Counted from the first letter of the stretch, positions 1 through 9,362 are shown. The stretch: 64,000 bases of DNA from Saprospiraceae bacterium (GCA_016715245.1 JADKAS010000005.1:124001-188000); one strand, 5' to 3'. Made by a program: numbers and translations. The notes: generated from the sequence alone by a model not told the origin.

Positions 1-82
1 GGAATACTGGAATCCGGGAGTGTATTTTATCCTTGTCGAACGTAATGGGGTTTTTTCCTTATTAAAACTTATTAAATCTTAA
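1..82 (+). CDS. 3' end of a T9SS cargo protein (partial, cut by window start)
   Basis: Reading from base 2 gives an open frame ending at TAA 80-82 that translates to EYWNPGVYFILVERNGV and a short tail ending LIKS. The pattern W-N-P-G-V-Y-F-I-L-V followed by a lysine-rich end is typical of the last strands of type A T9SS C-terminal sorting domains, which send Bacteroidota proteins across the outer membrane and are then cleaved. The rest of the gene lies outside the window, so the cargo's function cannot be told. It converges on the helicase gene that ends 15 bases downstream. Confidence 0.6.
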   Translation, partial: EYWNPGVYFILVERNGVFSLLKLIKS

Positions 83-96
83 CTTATTTTTTAGTC

Positions 97-2364
97 TTAA
101 TCTTCCAGAATCTGCAATTTGGCAAAATTTAGCATAATTCTTTTTTCATTGTTGGGGTCTACCTGAGGGAATAATATAGATGCAACCAATCGTTCATCCA
201 CATTAATGACTTTGCCTTCACCAAATTTCAGATGTAAAACTTTCTGTCCTGCTTTGATCTGCCCCGGTTCACTGGCCTTAAACCCATCCACGTCAATCTT
301 AGGAACACCGGACATAAGCGGTTTAGTTTTGAAAGCTCCTAATATCTTAGGTTCTCCAAATCCTTTATTGACATTCTGAATGGTAACCACCGAATCCAGA
401 TTGTTTTCAGAAATTTCTTCGATAAAACGACTGGGATCATTAAATCTCATATCACCATGCTGATATCTGGCATTTGCAAAACTAAGTGTCAGTATTTCTT
501 CGGCACGGGTGATAGCTACATAAAAAAGTCTTCTTTCTTCATCAATCAGATTTGGATCTGATAAAGACTGGTAAGAAGGAAATAAATTTTCTTCCAAACC
601 TGTTACAAAAACGGATTTAAACTCAAGGCCTTTGGCAGCATGAATTGACATCATACTCACCGAATCCATTGCTTCATCACTTTCGTCTGCATCCGTCATC
701 AATGATATCGTTTGTAAATAAGATGACAAGGTTTTGTCGCGTGAAATTTCTTCATTTATTTCCAGAACATCATTTTCAACAAAATCTTTAATACCGTCCA
801 ATAATGAATCAATATTTTCAATCCTTGAAAGTCCTTCCACACTTTTATCGGCTTTTAAATGTTCAACAATACCGCTGTGTTTAGCAATATATTGTGCTGT
901 AACAAATGCATCTGAGGATTCCGCTTTTGCCTTAAACGCCCTGATCAACTGAACAAATTCTACCATACCTTTTTTAGTCCTCTGGCTGAAATCAATTTTG
1001 TTGAGCACCTCCCACATACTCATATCGTTGTCTTCAGCAAGTTGGCCGATGCTGTCAACAGTACTGTCCCCAATACCTCTTTTGGGATAGTTGATTACCC
1101 TTTTTAAAGCTTCATCATCCTTATCGTTAGTGGTAATGCGTATATAGGCGATAATATCCTTAATTTCTTTTCTCGAATAAAAAGATAAACCACCGTATAC
1201 CCTATAGGGTATGTTATACCTTCTCATCTGCTCTTCAAAAATTCTGGACTGGCTGTTGGTCCTGTATAGAATGGCAATATCCTTATTTTTTAAAGTATGC
1301 CTGTTTTTTTGTTCTATGATATTATCAGCAATTCTTTTTCCTTCTTCCGTTTCAGAAGCAGCTTTAATCACTTTAATCTTATTTCCGGCTGGCCTGTCTG
1401 TCCAGATTTTTTTCTGAATTTGTTTTTTATTGTAGGTAATAACTTCATTGGCTGCTTCCACAATAAAATGGGTAGAACGATAATTCTGTTCCAGCTTAAA
1501 AGTCTTCAGCGTTGGGAAATCCGATTCAAACTGTAAAATATTTTCAATGGTAGCCCCTCTGAAAGAATAAATACTTTGCGCATCATCTCCTACGATACAA
1601 ATATTATTGGGACTCTCCGGGTACACCGCCAAAAGTTTCAAAATTTCGTATTGCAAATAGTTTGTATCCTGAAACTCATCAACCATGACATATTTAAACT
1701 GGTTCTGATATTTTTCCCGTGTTCGGTCAGGATTCTGGTATAAAAGTCTGAACATTTGCAACAAAAGGTCATCAAAGTCCATAGCACCGGCTCTCAGACA
1801 TCTGGCAACATATTTTTCATAAATCTGGTAAATCAAAGGCCTTCTGTTCATTCTGTCAAGGCCCATCAATTCTTCGTTAGCCGCATAAAGTTTCGGAGTA
1901 ATCAGATTGCTTTTTGCTGCCGAAATCCTGGACCTTACCGCGCCCGGAGAATACACTTTTTTGTCGAGATTGAGCTGATTAATGATTTCTGTGATCAGGC
2001 TTTTTGTGTCATCGGTATCATAAATGGTAAAATCATTCGGGAAACCAATTCGATGTGCTTCAACTCTTAATATCTTGGCGAACAAAGAGTGAAATGTTCC
2101 TGCCCAAACTCTTTTTGCCTGAGGACCTACCACTCCCTCAATCCTGTTTTTCATTTCTTTTGCCGCCTTATTGGTAAACGTCAATGCCAGAATATGACCC
2201 GGATAAACACCTGTTTTGATCAAATGGGCAATTCTATACGTCAATACCCTGGTTTTGCCAGATCCGGGTCCGGCAATGACCATAACAGGGCCTTCCAAAG
2301 TGGTAACCGCAAGTCGCTGAACTTCATTGAGTTCATCAAGATAAGAAAATTCAGGAAGCGACAT
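97..2364 (-). CDS. pcrA: ATP-dependent DNA helicase UvrD/PcrA family
   Basis: A 3'-5' superfamily 1A helicase for nucleotide excision repair, mismatch repair or replication restart. Visible motifs in order: Walker A AGPGSGKT at residues 31-38, motif Ia ALTFTNKAAKEMK, motif II VDEFQDTN, motif III GDDAQSIYSFRGA, motif IV QNYRST, motif V SIHAAKGLEFKSVFVTGLEE, and motif VI FYVAITRAEE. The last 60 residues contain GQKVLHLKFGEGKVI, the Tudor-like tail found in PcrA/UvrD. The 755-aa length is normal. No nuclease domain is present, which argues against RecB or AddA. The gene starts 27 bases after carB and is probably cotranscribed with it. PcrA and UvrD cannot be told apart from sequence alone. Confidence 0.95.
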   Translation of the reverse strand: MSLPEFSYLDELNEVQRLAVTTLEGPVMVIAGPGSGKTRVLTYRIAHLIKTGVYPGHILALTFTNKAAKEMKNRIEGVVGPQAKRVWAGTFHSLFAKILRVEAHRIGFPNDFTIYDTDDTKSLITEIINQLNLDKKVYSPGAVRSRISAAKSNLITPKLYAANEELMGLDRMNRRPLIYQIYEKYVARCLRAGAMDFDDLLLQMFRLLYQNPDRTREKYQNQFKYVMVDEFQDTNYLQYEILKLLAVYPESPNNICIVGDDAQSIYSFRGATIENILQFESDFPTLKTFKLEQNYRSTHFIVEAANEVITYNKKQIQKKIWTDRPAGNKIKVIKAASETEEGKRIADNIIEQKNRHTLKNKDIAILYRTNSQSRIFEEQMRRYNIPYRVYGGLSFYSRKEIKDIIAYIRITTNDKDDEALKRVINYPKRGIGDSTVDSIGQLAEDNDMSMWEVLNKIDFSQRTKKGMVEFVQLIRAFKAKAESSDAFVTAQYIAKHSGIVEHLKADKSVEGLSRIENIDSLLDGIKDFVENDVLEINEEISRDKTLSSYLQTISLMTDADESDEAMDSVSMMSIHAAKGLEFKSVFVTGLEENLFPSYQSLSDPNLIDEERRLFYVAITRAEEILTLSFANARYQHGDMRFNDPSRFIEEISENNLDSVVTIQNVNKGFGEPKILGAFKTKPLMSGVPKIDVDGFKASEPGQIKAGQKVLHLKFGEGKVINVDERLVASILFPQVDPNNEKRIMLNFAKLQILED

Positions 2365-2391
2365 GTTCTATTTTCATTTCTGACAAATTGT

Positions 2392-5208
2392 TTATCTCGA
2401 TAAAAACATCGAACGTTTACTGTCCAGATCTCTGAAGTACGGGTCATTCAGATCTTTGATGTAATAGATCATTTCGCCGGTAGATTTCATTTCAGGACCC
2501 AGGTTTTTATCAACATTCGGGAACTTTTCAAACGAAAATACAGGGACTTTTATGGCATAACCTTCCAGTTTTTTATCAACAACAAAATCTTTGATTTTAT
2601 GGGTGCCCATCATCACTTTGGTCGCTATATTCAGGAAAGGAACCTGATAAGCCTTGGCAATAAACGGTGTTGTCCGTGACGCCCTCGGATTGGCTTCAAT
2701 GACAAAAACCTGGTCATTTTTGATGGCATACTGTATATTGATCAGCCCCTTGATATTGAGTGCAAACGCCAATTTTTTAGCGTGGGCTATCATAGTATCA
2801 ATCACATTTTCCGAAAGGGAATAAGGGGGAAGTACCGCAGAACTGTCTCCCGAATGGATACCTGCCGGCTCAATATGTTCCATAATTCCCATGATCATCA
2901 CTTCCTCACCATCACAAATGGCATCAATTTCGGCTTCGCGTGCTCTTTCGAGAAACTGGTCGATGAGGACTTTATTATCCGGCATGTGTTTGAAAATACT
3001 CAAAACGTGTTTTTCAAGCTCTGCATCGTTGATGACGATCCGCATCCTCTGCCCACCCAATACATAGGAAGGCCGGACCAATACCGGATATGATACCACA
3101 CGAGCCACTTCAAGTGCCTCATCAACATCATTGGCCACCCCGTATCTTGGATATGGAATGTGTAGTGCTTTCAGCAAATCGGAAAACCGTCCCCTGTCTT
3201 CAGCAATATCCATGTTGTCAAAATCTGTTCCTATGATTCTGACCCCTTTTTGTTTGAGTTTTTCAGCCAATTTTAAGGCTGTCTGTCCACCTAATTGTAC
3301 AATAACCCCTTCCGGTTGTTCGTGGTCGATGATTTCCTCCAGGTGTTCCCAAAAAACAGGTTCAAAGTATAATTTGTCTGATATATCAAAATCCGTAGAT
3401 ACGGTCTCCGGATTACAATTGACCATGATGGCTTCGTATCCGGCTTCTTTTATGGCGAGAATTCCGTGAACACAACAATAATCAAATTCAATTCCCTGAC
3501 CTATCCTGTTTGGACCGGAACCCAGAACAATGATTTTTTTCTTGTCAGAAGGAATACTTTCATTTTCAGTATCAAAACAGCTATAAAAGTAATTCGTTTT
3601 TGACTCAAACTCAGCAGCACAAGTGTCAACCATTTTATACACTCTTTTGATGCCGAGTTTTTTACGTTGGCGGGTGACCTCTTCTTCTTTAATACGCAAA
3701 ACCCATGCAATTTGAGCATCACTGTAACCCATATTTTTTAACTCGCGAAAATAATCAGCAGGGATATCCTCTGCCACGTTAAAGCGCATTAGTTTTTCTT
3801 CCGTCTGGACGAGTTTTTTGATTTGTTTTATAAACCAGGGATCGATTTTGGTGAGTTTGTGAACAGTTTTTTCCGGAACACCTAGTCTGAGTGCGTCTTT
3901 GACCCTGAAAATTCTGTCGTCGCTTACTTTTTCCAGTCGCTCAAGAATGTCGTCTGTTTGAATCCATTCTTTCATGTCCGCACCTAGTCCGCTGCGGTTG
4001 TTTTCCTGACTCTGACAGGCTTTTTGCAAGGCTTCGAGAAAAGTACGGCCTATAGACATCACTTCGCCTACAGACTTCATCTGAAGGCCCAGGGTTGTGT
4101 CCGCTCCATAAAACTTTTCAAAATTCCATCTCGGCATTTTAACAATGACATAATCGAGTGTCGGCTCAAAAAAGGCTGAAGTGGTTTTGGTGACTTGATT
4201 TTTCAACTCGTCGAGATGATAGCCTATGGCCAGTTTGGCGGCTATTTTGGCGATAGGGTATCCGGTGGCCTTGCTGGCAAGTGCCGAAGAGCGAGACACC
4301 CTCGGATTGATCTCTACGGCAATCAGTTTTTCGGTTTCAGGTTCGAGGGCAAACTGTACATTACACCCACCGGCAAAATTTCCCAAGGAGCGCATCATCA
4401 GGATGGCGTCATCTCTCATCTGCTGGAAAGCAGTATCTGAGAGTGTCATAGCCGGTGCTACCGTGATACTGTCACCCGTGTGGATTCCCATCGGGTCGAG
4501 GTTTTCGACCGTACAAATGATGACGACATTATCGTTTTGGTCCCGGAGTAATTCCAGTTCAAACTCCTTCCAGCCAAAGACCGCTTTTTCTACGAGAACT
4601 TCGTGTGTCGGGGATGCTTCAAGTCCGCGACGAAGTGCATCATCAAATTCATCTTCCTTCATGACAAAACCACCTTCTGTTCCTTCCAGGGTGTAGGAAG
4701 GTCGAATGACGAGCGGAAATCCGATTTCCTGAGCGGCTTCTTTACCTTCAAGAAAAGAATTGGCGATTCTGGAGTCCGCCACATGCATGCCGAGTTTTAT
4801 GACATGTTGTTTGAAAGCTTCCCGGTTTTCGGTCAGTTCGATGGCATTAACATCCACACCGATCATTTTGACGCCGTATTTTTCCCAGATACCCATTTTA
4901 TCAACTTCGATTGCGAGATTGAGGGCTGTTTGTCCGCCCATGGTCGGCAGTACGGCATCAATTTTACGTTCTTCCAGAATTTTAACGATGCTTTCCGGGG
5001 TGAGAGGCCACAGGTAAATGTGGTCTGCAACGACTTTGTCGGTCATGATGGTAGCCGGATTGGAATTGATGAGCGAAACTTCGATTCCCTCTTCGCGCAG
5101 CGAGCGGGCTGCCTGGGTTCCGGAATAGTCAAATTCGCAGGCTTGACCAATAACAATAGGGCCACTTCCGATAATGAGTACGGAGTGAATGGAGGTATCT
5201 TTAGGCAT
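2392..5208 (-). CDS. carB: Carbamoyl-phosphate synthase large subunit, short form without MGS domain
   Basis: Makes carbamoyl phosphate from bicarbonate, ammonia (from glutamine via CarA) and two ATP for pyrimidine and arginine synthesis. Two homologous ATP-grasp halves are visible: the first opens with LIIGSGPIVIGQACEFDYSG, the second near residue 560 with VLGSGPNRIGQGIEFDY. Ligand motifs such as EVLVEKAVFGWKEFELE and EINPRVSRSSALASKATGYP are intact in the first half and EANPRASRTTPF in the second. The protein is 938 aa instead of about 1070 and stops after GPEMKSTGE and a short tail, so the C-terminal MGS-like allosteric domain, where UMP and ornithine bind in E. coli, is missing. Short CarB forms are known in part of the Bacteroidota. 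carA is not in the window. Confidence 0.97.
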   Translation of the reverse strand: MPKDTSIHSVLIIGSGPIVIGQACEFDYSGTQAARSLREEGIEVSLINSNPATIMTDKVVADHIYLWPLTPESIVKILEERKIDAVLPTMGGQTALNLAIEVDKMGIWEKYGVKMIGVDVNAIELTENREAFKQHVIKLGMHVADSRIANSFLEGKEAAQEIGFPLVIRPSYTLEGTEGGFVMKEDEFDDALRRGLEASPTHEVLVEKAVFGWKEFELELLRDQNDNVVIICTVENLDPMGIHTGDSITVAPAMTLSDTAFQQMRDDAILMMRSLGNFAGGCNVQFALEPETEKLIAVEINPRVSRSSALASKATGYPIAKIAAKLAIGYHLDELKNQVTKTTSAFFEPTLDYVIVKMPRWNFEKFYGADTTLGLQMKSVGEVMSIGRTFLEALQKACQSQENNRSGLGADMKEWIQTDDILERLEKVSDDRIFRVKDALRLGVPEKTVHKLTKIDPWFIKQIKKLVQTEEKLMRFNVAEDIPADYFRELKNMGYSDAQIAWVLRIKEEEVTRQRKKLGIKRVYKMVDTCAAEFESKTNYFYSCFDTENESIPSDKKKIIVLGSGPNRIGQGIEFDYCCVHGILAIKEAGYEAIMVNCNPETVSTDFDISDKLYFEPVFWEHLEEIIDHEQPEGVIVQLGGQTALKLAEKLKQKGVRIIGTDFDNMDIAEDRGRFSDLLKALHIPYPRYGVANDVDEALEVARVVSYPVLVRPSYVLGGQRMRIVINDAELEKHVLSIFKHMPDNKVLIDQFLERAREAEIDAICDGEEVMIMGIMEHIEPAGIHSGDSSAVLPPYSLSENVIDTMIAHAKKLAFALNIKGLINIQYAIKNDQVFVIEANPRASRTTPFIAKAYQVPFLNIATKVMMGTHKIKDFVVDKKLEGYAIKVPVFSFEKFPNVDKNLGPEMKSTGEMIYYIKDLNDPYFRDLDSKRSMFLSR

Positions 5209-5235
5209 AAGTAGTGGAAAATGGTTATTGGGTCA

Positions 5236-5243
5236 CAAAGGTA
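5236..5243 (-). promoter_or_regulatory. Bacteroidota -7 element for carB-pcrA
   Basis: The minus strand reads TACCTTTG, an exact match to the Bacteroidota -7 consensus TAnnTTTG, 28 bases before the carB start. No well-spaced -33 TTTG was found (the nearest is 25 bases away), so the assignment rests on the -7 element and its position. Confidence 0.5.
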
Positions 5244-5324
5244 TGATATAAAATGGTAATATAAAAACCAAAACCAGCAAAAGAATTGATTCCACTTATA
5301 TTATTAAGTCTTTTTTTTGTAAAT

Positions 5325-5672
5325 TCACACCAAATCCAATATAATACCCAGACTCTCTTTGACCCGTAACACCGTTTTTTCATCGAGGCTTCCGACGTAA
5401 CGGATGAATCTTTTATTGTCGATTGCCCTGACCTGATCAATCAGGATTTCAGAATCCTGAATAAGATTTGATTGGGAAGCCGGAACCCTGATACGTAAAA
5501 TTTTAGTGCCGGAAGTTAGTTTTGTCGTCAATGGACATACAACAGTGGATTCGTGTCCTTCTCTGATTATAAAATTATTCTGAACAATAACCACAGGTCT
5601 TATTTTGCCCGGTTCGGTACCAAATTCAGGGCTCAAATCAGCTAAAAATATATCAAATTGTTTCATAATCAT
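5325..5672 (-). CDS. MazF/PemK-family mRNA-interferase toxin
   Basis: A 115-aa protein with the usual opening of the MazF/PemK/CcdB fold: FDIFLADLSPEFGTEPGKIR then RPVVIVQNN. Later TVVCPLTTK and DSEILIDQVRAIDNKRF match the conserved strands carrying the threonine and the QVR segment of the active-site groove. MazF toxins cut single-stranded RNA at short motifs and halt translation until neutralised by their antitoxin. The start may be 5672 or the in-frame ATG at 5666 (MKQF); both overlap the upstream antitoxin gene. Antitoxin-first order and overlapping frames are typical of a type II operon. Cleavage specificity cannot be predicted. Confidence 0.88.
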   Translation of the reverse strand: MIMKQFDIFLADLSPEFGTEPGKIRPVVIVQNNFIIREGHESTVVCPLTTKLTSGTKILRIRVPASQSNLIQDSEILIDQVRAIDNKRFIRYVGSLDEKTVLRVKESLGIILDLV

Positions 5673-5895
5673 CGTCTAAGGCTTCAAATTCTTTGAGAAC
5701 TTCCAAACTACTTTCTCTTATAAGTCCTATCTCTTTTCTGATTTGTTCCTCCAGGTCTGCTCTTTTTTTTGTTTTGGTATATTCTGCAATGGCTTCATTA
5801 ACATACTTGTTGCGTGAAATACCCAATTTCTGAACCATAGCGTCGGTTTCTTCGAGCACTTTTTCATCTATTTTGACTGATATCAATTTTGACAT
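5653..5895 (-). CDS. Ribbon-helix-helix antitoxin (MazE-like partner)
   Basis: An 80-aa protein starting MSKLISVKIDEKVLEETDAM. The short beta strand LISVKID followed by two helices (LEETDAMVQKLG and SRNKYVNEAIAEY) matches a ribbon-helix-helix DNA-binding domain. The acidic C-terminal half, ending EFEALDDDYETI, is the likely toxin-binding tail. I chose the ATG at 5895 over an in-frame ATG at 5955, because the extra 20 residues are hydrophobic, lack RHH character and would precede the strand. The stop overlaps the toxin start by up to 20 bases, so translation is probably coupled. Such antitoxins usually repress their own operon. Confidence 0.85.
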   Translation of the reverse strand: MSKLISVKIDEKVLEETDAMVQKLGISRNKYVNEAIAEYTKTKKRADLEEQIRKEIGLIRESSLEVLKEFEALDDDYETI

Positions 5896-6050
5896 ATTAA
5901 AAGATATTGAAATGGTAATACCAAAGTAACATACTTTATTGATATATAGTTTCACAAAACCTGTAATAATGGATTTGATTCAAAACAAATATTTGAAAAG
6001 AAACAAAAGATTAAAATGGTCAATGTTATTCATGCATTGACAATTGACAC

Positions 6051-6110
6051 CCTAATACCCAACACCTAATACCCAACACCTAAAACCCAACACCTAAAAC
6101 CCAATACCTA
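6051..6110. repeat. 14-bp tandem repeat, four copies plus a partial
   Basis: Four head-to-tail copies of a 14-base unit: CCTAATACCCAACA at 6051 and 6065, CCTAAAACCCAACA at 6079, CCTAAAACCCAATA at 6093, and CCTA at 6107. It lies between the toxin-antitoxin pair and the end of the next minus-strand gene. The AT/CCC composition looks telomere-like, but it is a simple intergenic satellite. Confidence 0.9.
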
Positions 6111-6118
6111 TTTTTCAT

Positions 6119-6622
6119 TCACCGAAACATTCTCATCCAGGCAAAACGTAAAACCACCAAAATACCAACAAAGAACAACAAAAACTGCCAGAAAGGAAGA
6201 AAGGTGATGACCAGCAAATGTGTTTTTTCCAATATCCACATAAATATAATTAAAACGGACAACATAAAAATTAATCCGCTGATTCTATTAAACCCGGGAA
6301 TATCATTAAATGAAACATTTTTTCTGATAATGGAATAGGTGATAAACATACACAAAACCGGCAATACCTGTGTGTAAATATTGGCTTTCATTATACTTCC
6401 TTTTTCAAATAAAAAAAGGTAGATAGCCAGACTTACCGCAAAAATTCCGGGAATACTCACGGCATATATCAAAAAAGAATACAGATAATTCCAGGGAACA
6501 AGGTGCCCTTCGTTTTTGCCCAATAAACCTGCCAGAAATGCTGTCAGAGGCATTGCCACAAAATAAAAAACAATAACCTGTGGGTTTTCCCCAATCATAT
6601 TAAAAAAATCACCTAAAGTCAT
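6119..6622 (-). CDS. Conserved integral membrane protein of unknown function
   Basis: A 167-aa protein with about five hydrophobic segments: VIVFYFVAMPLTAFLAGLLG, the YLYSFLIYAV to IYLFLF region, VLPVLCMFITYSII, ISGLIFMLSVLIIFMWIL and FWQFLLFFVGILVVL. No catalytic motif or named family was recognised. It ends MRMFR, a positively charged tail that would face the cytoplasm. The gene starts six bases after the stop of the M28 peptidase gene, so the two are very probably one operon. Confidence 0.75.
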   Translation of the reverse strand: MTLGDFFNMIGENPQVIVFYFVAMPLTAFLAGLLGKNEGHLVPWNYLYSFLIYAVSIPGIFAVSLAIYLFLFEKGSIMKANIYTQVLPVLCMFITYSIIRKNVSFNDIPGFNRISGLIFMLSVLIIFMWILEKTHLLVITFLPFWQFLLFFVGILVVLRFAWMRMFR

Positions 6623-6628
6623 ATTCCG

Positions 6629-8248
6629 TTATTTTATTTCTTTGTCAACGATTATCCTATCTTTTCTGTTGGCCAATTCATAAATGGTGTGGAAAATCAG
6701 TTTTCCCACGGAAGCCATTTTATCGAAAAGTATTTTATCCGGCGTATCTGTAGGTCTGTGATAATCCTTGTGAACACCGGTAAAAAAGAATATGGCCGGT
6801 ATACCTTTTGAAGCAAAATTATAGTGATCAGAACGGTAATAAAACTGATTAGGGTCATTTTCATCATTGTATTTATAGTCTAAAAGCAAATGTGTATATT
6901 TCTGATTCATCTCTTCATTGACCTTGTGAAGGTCTGTACTCAACCTGTCAGAACCAATTACATACGTATAGGCTTTAATGTCATTGTAGTTTTCATCTGT
7001 TCTTCCAATCATGTCAACATTTACATTGACCACTGTGTTTTTAAGAGGGAAAAGCGGGTACTCTGTATAATACTGCGAACCTAAAAGGCCCTTTTCCTCC
7101 CCGGTAAACCAACAGAATACAATACTTCGCGAAGGTCTGTTTCCTTCCATAACAGCTTGCTGAAAAGATTGGGCCAGTTCAAGCAACATGGACGATCCAC
7201 TGCCATTGTCATCTGCGCCAAAATAAATATCATCTCCTCTTTTCCCCAAATGGTCAAAATGTGCAGAAACAAATACGTACTCATCTTTTTTATCTTTTCC
7301 TTCTACATAACCTATGACATTGTTGCTCTCCAAAACTTTCACCTCCTTTTGCAGTTGAATTATCACTTTAGCTGTTAATTCAACGGACGACGCTTTGCCT
7401 TTTGCCATTTTTTTTCTGGCTTTCAATATCTTTTTTTGTTTTCCACCAATGATTTCCGTGGCCATGGTGGAAGAAATATAAATATGAGTGGGTTTATCAT
7501 ATTTTTTATGGGTCAGGTCTCCCAACTCAAGAAATGAACCCAACACTTTTCTGCGATTGACCTCAAGTGTTTTTTTGATATCATTATCAATGATGAGAAC
7601 AGCCTTGACTCCTTTTTCTTTTGCAATTTTCAATTTTTTTCCCATATCACTACTCCAGGCAGAAAGTTGGCTTGTGCCGGTAATAAACGAAATACTGTCA
7701 TTGCGCATCGGTTCTCCCTTGTTGATCATTATGACTTTCCCTTTGACTTTTGCTTTTTTGTAGTCACTGTATTTTTCATCATCAATGCCATATCCTAAAA
7801 AAACAATATCATCAGTATCAATATTTTCACCAGGATTGTCACTCGGAAATACAAGGTAGTCCCATAAGTGTTTGTATATTGTTTTATTGATTCCAATTTC
7901 ATTATTAAGCCATTTGCTGAAGGTAAAAGCTACTGATTGTTTGTATTCATCCGCCCCAGGAATAGTGGCTATTCCTAAATTATACAAATATTTTGAGATG
8001 TATGCAGCCGCTTTGTCATTTCCGGGTGTTCCGGTTTCTCTGCCTTCAAATTCCGGAGAAGCAAGAACGTCAAGGTGCATTTTTAATTCTCTCGGCGTAA
8101 TGTTTTCAGCATATCGTACCCTGGGTATTTCAATATCTTTTATCATGGGCTGCGACACATCCGGCTTCGTAACGTCACTTTTGTATTGACCAAAAATTTC
8201 ATTTCCCAAACAAAAACAAAAGAAAACAATAATCATTTTTATATTCAT
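6629..8248 (-). CDS. Secreted M28-family zinc aminopeptidase with PA domain
   Basis: An exported 539-aa metallopeptidase, probably acting on peptides outside the inner membrane. The N-terminus MNIKMIIVFFCFCLGNEIFG is a signal peptide. Residues about 130-300 hold a protease-associated-like insert (IVFLGYGIDDEKYSDY, VKGKVIMINKGEP, GVKAVLIIDND). The M28 domain covers about 305-520. The dizinc ligands are visible: H330-x-D332 in SAHFDHLG, D346 in GADDNGSG, catalytic E384-E385 in FTGEEKGLLGS, D412 in NVDMIGR, and H497 in DYHRPTDT. The catalytic set is complete. Substrate preference is unknown. Confidence 0.92.
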   Translation of the reverse strand: MNIKMIIVFFCFCLGNEIFGQYKSDVTKPDVSQPMIKDIEIPRVRYAENITPRELKMHLDVLASPEFEGRETGTPGNDKAAAYISKYLYNLGIATIPGADEYKQSVAFTFSKWLNNEIGINKTIYKHLWDYLVFPSDNPGENIDTDDIVFLGYGIDDEKYSDYKKAKVKGKVIMINKGEPMRNDSISFITGTSQLSAWSSDMGKKLKIAKEKGVKAVLIIDNDIKKTLEVNRRKVLGSFLELGDLTHKKYDKPTHIYISSTMATEIIGGKQKKILKARKKMAKGKASSVELTAKVIIQLQKEVKVLESNNVIGYVEGKDKKDEYVFVSAHFDHLGKRGDDIYFGADDNGSGSSMLLELAQSFQQAVMEGNRPSRSIVFCWFTGEEKGLLGSQYYTEYPLFPLKNTVVNVNVDMIGRTDENYNDIKAYTYVIGSDRLSTDLHKVNEEMNQKYTHLLLDYKYNDENDPNQFYYRSDHYNFASKGIPAIFFFTGVHKDYHRPTDTPDKILFDKMASVGKLIFHTIYELANRKDRIIVDKEIK

Positions 8249-8472
8249 AACACTTACATTTTATACTTTTTAATTTTTCAATCTGAGCATTTTAATAAAA
8301 CTTGCCCATCTCTTCCGTTTGTCTAAAAACTCCGTTTGTCAATTTTAAACCGTTCTTTGTATTGCCTGTCAAAATTCCTACAAATAAACAGGAAATTGAC
8401 GAAATTGATTCAAGTATTTGTAATTTTCGATACGTAAGACATTTTTTGTCCCTCTAATCCTAAAATTTCGCG

Positions 8473-8480
8473 TAATTTTG
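8473..8480 (+). promoter_or_regulatory. -7 element for nadC
   Basis: TAATTTTG matches TAnnTTTG and lies 21 bases before the nadC ATG. A TTTG at 8445-8448 could be a -33 element but is 24 bases upstream, longer than the usual spacer. Confidence 0.45.
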
Positions 8481-8501
8481 CCTCTTTTTAAATAAAAAGG
8501 T

Positions 8502-9362
8502 ATGGAAGGTTTAGATAAAACTTATATAGACTGGTTTATAAAAATGGCGCTGGATGAAGATATTAAGGACGGTGATCATACATCATTGGCTTGCATTCCG
8601 GCCGATTCCAGAAGCAAAGCAAAATTGCTGGTAAAAGACGACGGTGTCATTGCGGGTGTCAGTCTGGCAAAAACGATTTTCAAGAAACTTGACCCTGATT
8701 GCTTTTTTGAAGAGATCATATCTGATGGTCAGGATATCAAATACGGAGACATCGCTTTTTATGTAGAATGTAATTCAAGAGCGCTTCTGCAAGGAGAAAG
8801 GTTGGTTTTAAATATCATGCAAAGAATGAGCGGTATTGCTTCTTTGAGCAATCGTTTTGCTTTTGAGGTGGAAGGTCTTCCCGTTACCATACTCGATACC
8901 CGAAAAACAACACCTTTATTGAGGTTGCTCGAAAAATGGGCTGTAAAAATTGGTGGCTGCAGCAATTATCGCATAGGGCTTTATGACTGGATCATGATTA
9001 AAGACAACCATATTGATGCTTGCGGAGGGATAACCAAAGCCATTGATGCGGTTCATCAGTATCTTGAAAAAACTCAAAAAAACCTTAAAATTACAGTAGA
9101 GGTCAGAAATTTACTTGAGTTGGAAGAAGTTCTTCAAAGGGGCGGAATAAACAGGATTATGTTTGACAATTTTGAATTACCTATTTTAAGAGAAGCCGTT
9201 GCCCATGTCAATAAAAATTTTGAAACAGAGGCTTCCGGAGGGGTAAATTTATCCACAGTGAGAAAAATAGCACAAACAGGGGTTGATTTTATATCTGTCG
9301 GTGCTTTGACCCATTCTGCCGGAACGCTAGACCTTAGTTTAAAAGTGATAAAAGACAAATAG
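8502..9362 (+). CDS. nadC: Nicotinate-nucleotide pyrophosphorylase (quinolinate phosphoribosyltransferase)
   Basis: Converts quinolinate and PRPP to nicotinate mononucleotide, CO2 and pyrophosphate in de novo NAD synthesis. At 286 aa it is the usual length. Diagnostic segments: ALDEDIKDGDHTS near the N-terminus, NIMQRMSGIAS, the signature LDTRKTTPLLRLLEKWAVKI, the substrate-binding GGCSNYRIGLYDWIMIKDNH, VEVRNLLELEE, and EASGGVNL with the FISVGALTHS closing strand. The start at 8502 follows the -7 element. The next gene begins one base after its stop. nadD and nadE are also in this window, separately placed. Confidence 0.97.
   Translation: MEGLDKTYIDWFIKMALDEDIKDGDHTSLACIPADSRSKAKLLVKDDGVIAGVSLAKTIFKKLDPDCFFEEIISDGQDIKYGDIAFYVECNSRALLQGERLVLNIMQRMSGIASLSNRFAFEVEGLPVTILDTRKTTPLLRLLEKWAVKIGGCSNYRIGLYDWIMIKDNHIDACGGITKAIDAVHQYLEKTQKNLKITVEVRNLLELEEVLQRGGINRIMFDNFELPILREAVAHVNKNFETEASGGVNLSTVRKIAQTGVDFISVGALTHSAGTLDLSLKVIKDK

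Noticed and set aside
2241..2447. A 68-aa frame spanning the carB-pcrA junction.
   Set aside because: It overlaps both genes in another frame and has no separate support.
6051..6110. Possible CRISPR-like array at the 14-base repeat.
   Set aside because: The units are contiguous without spacers, so it is a tandem satellite.
8313..8340. Direct repeat TCCGTTTGTC, twice 18 bases apart upstream of nadC.
   Set aside because: Ten bases only, easily explained by chance in a 250-base gap; no promoter or operator symmetry is seen.
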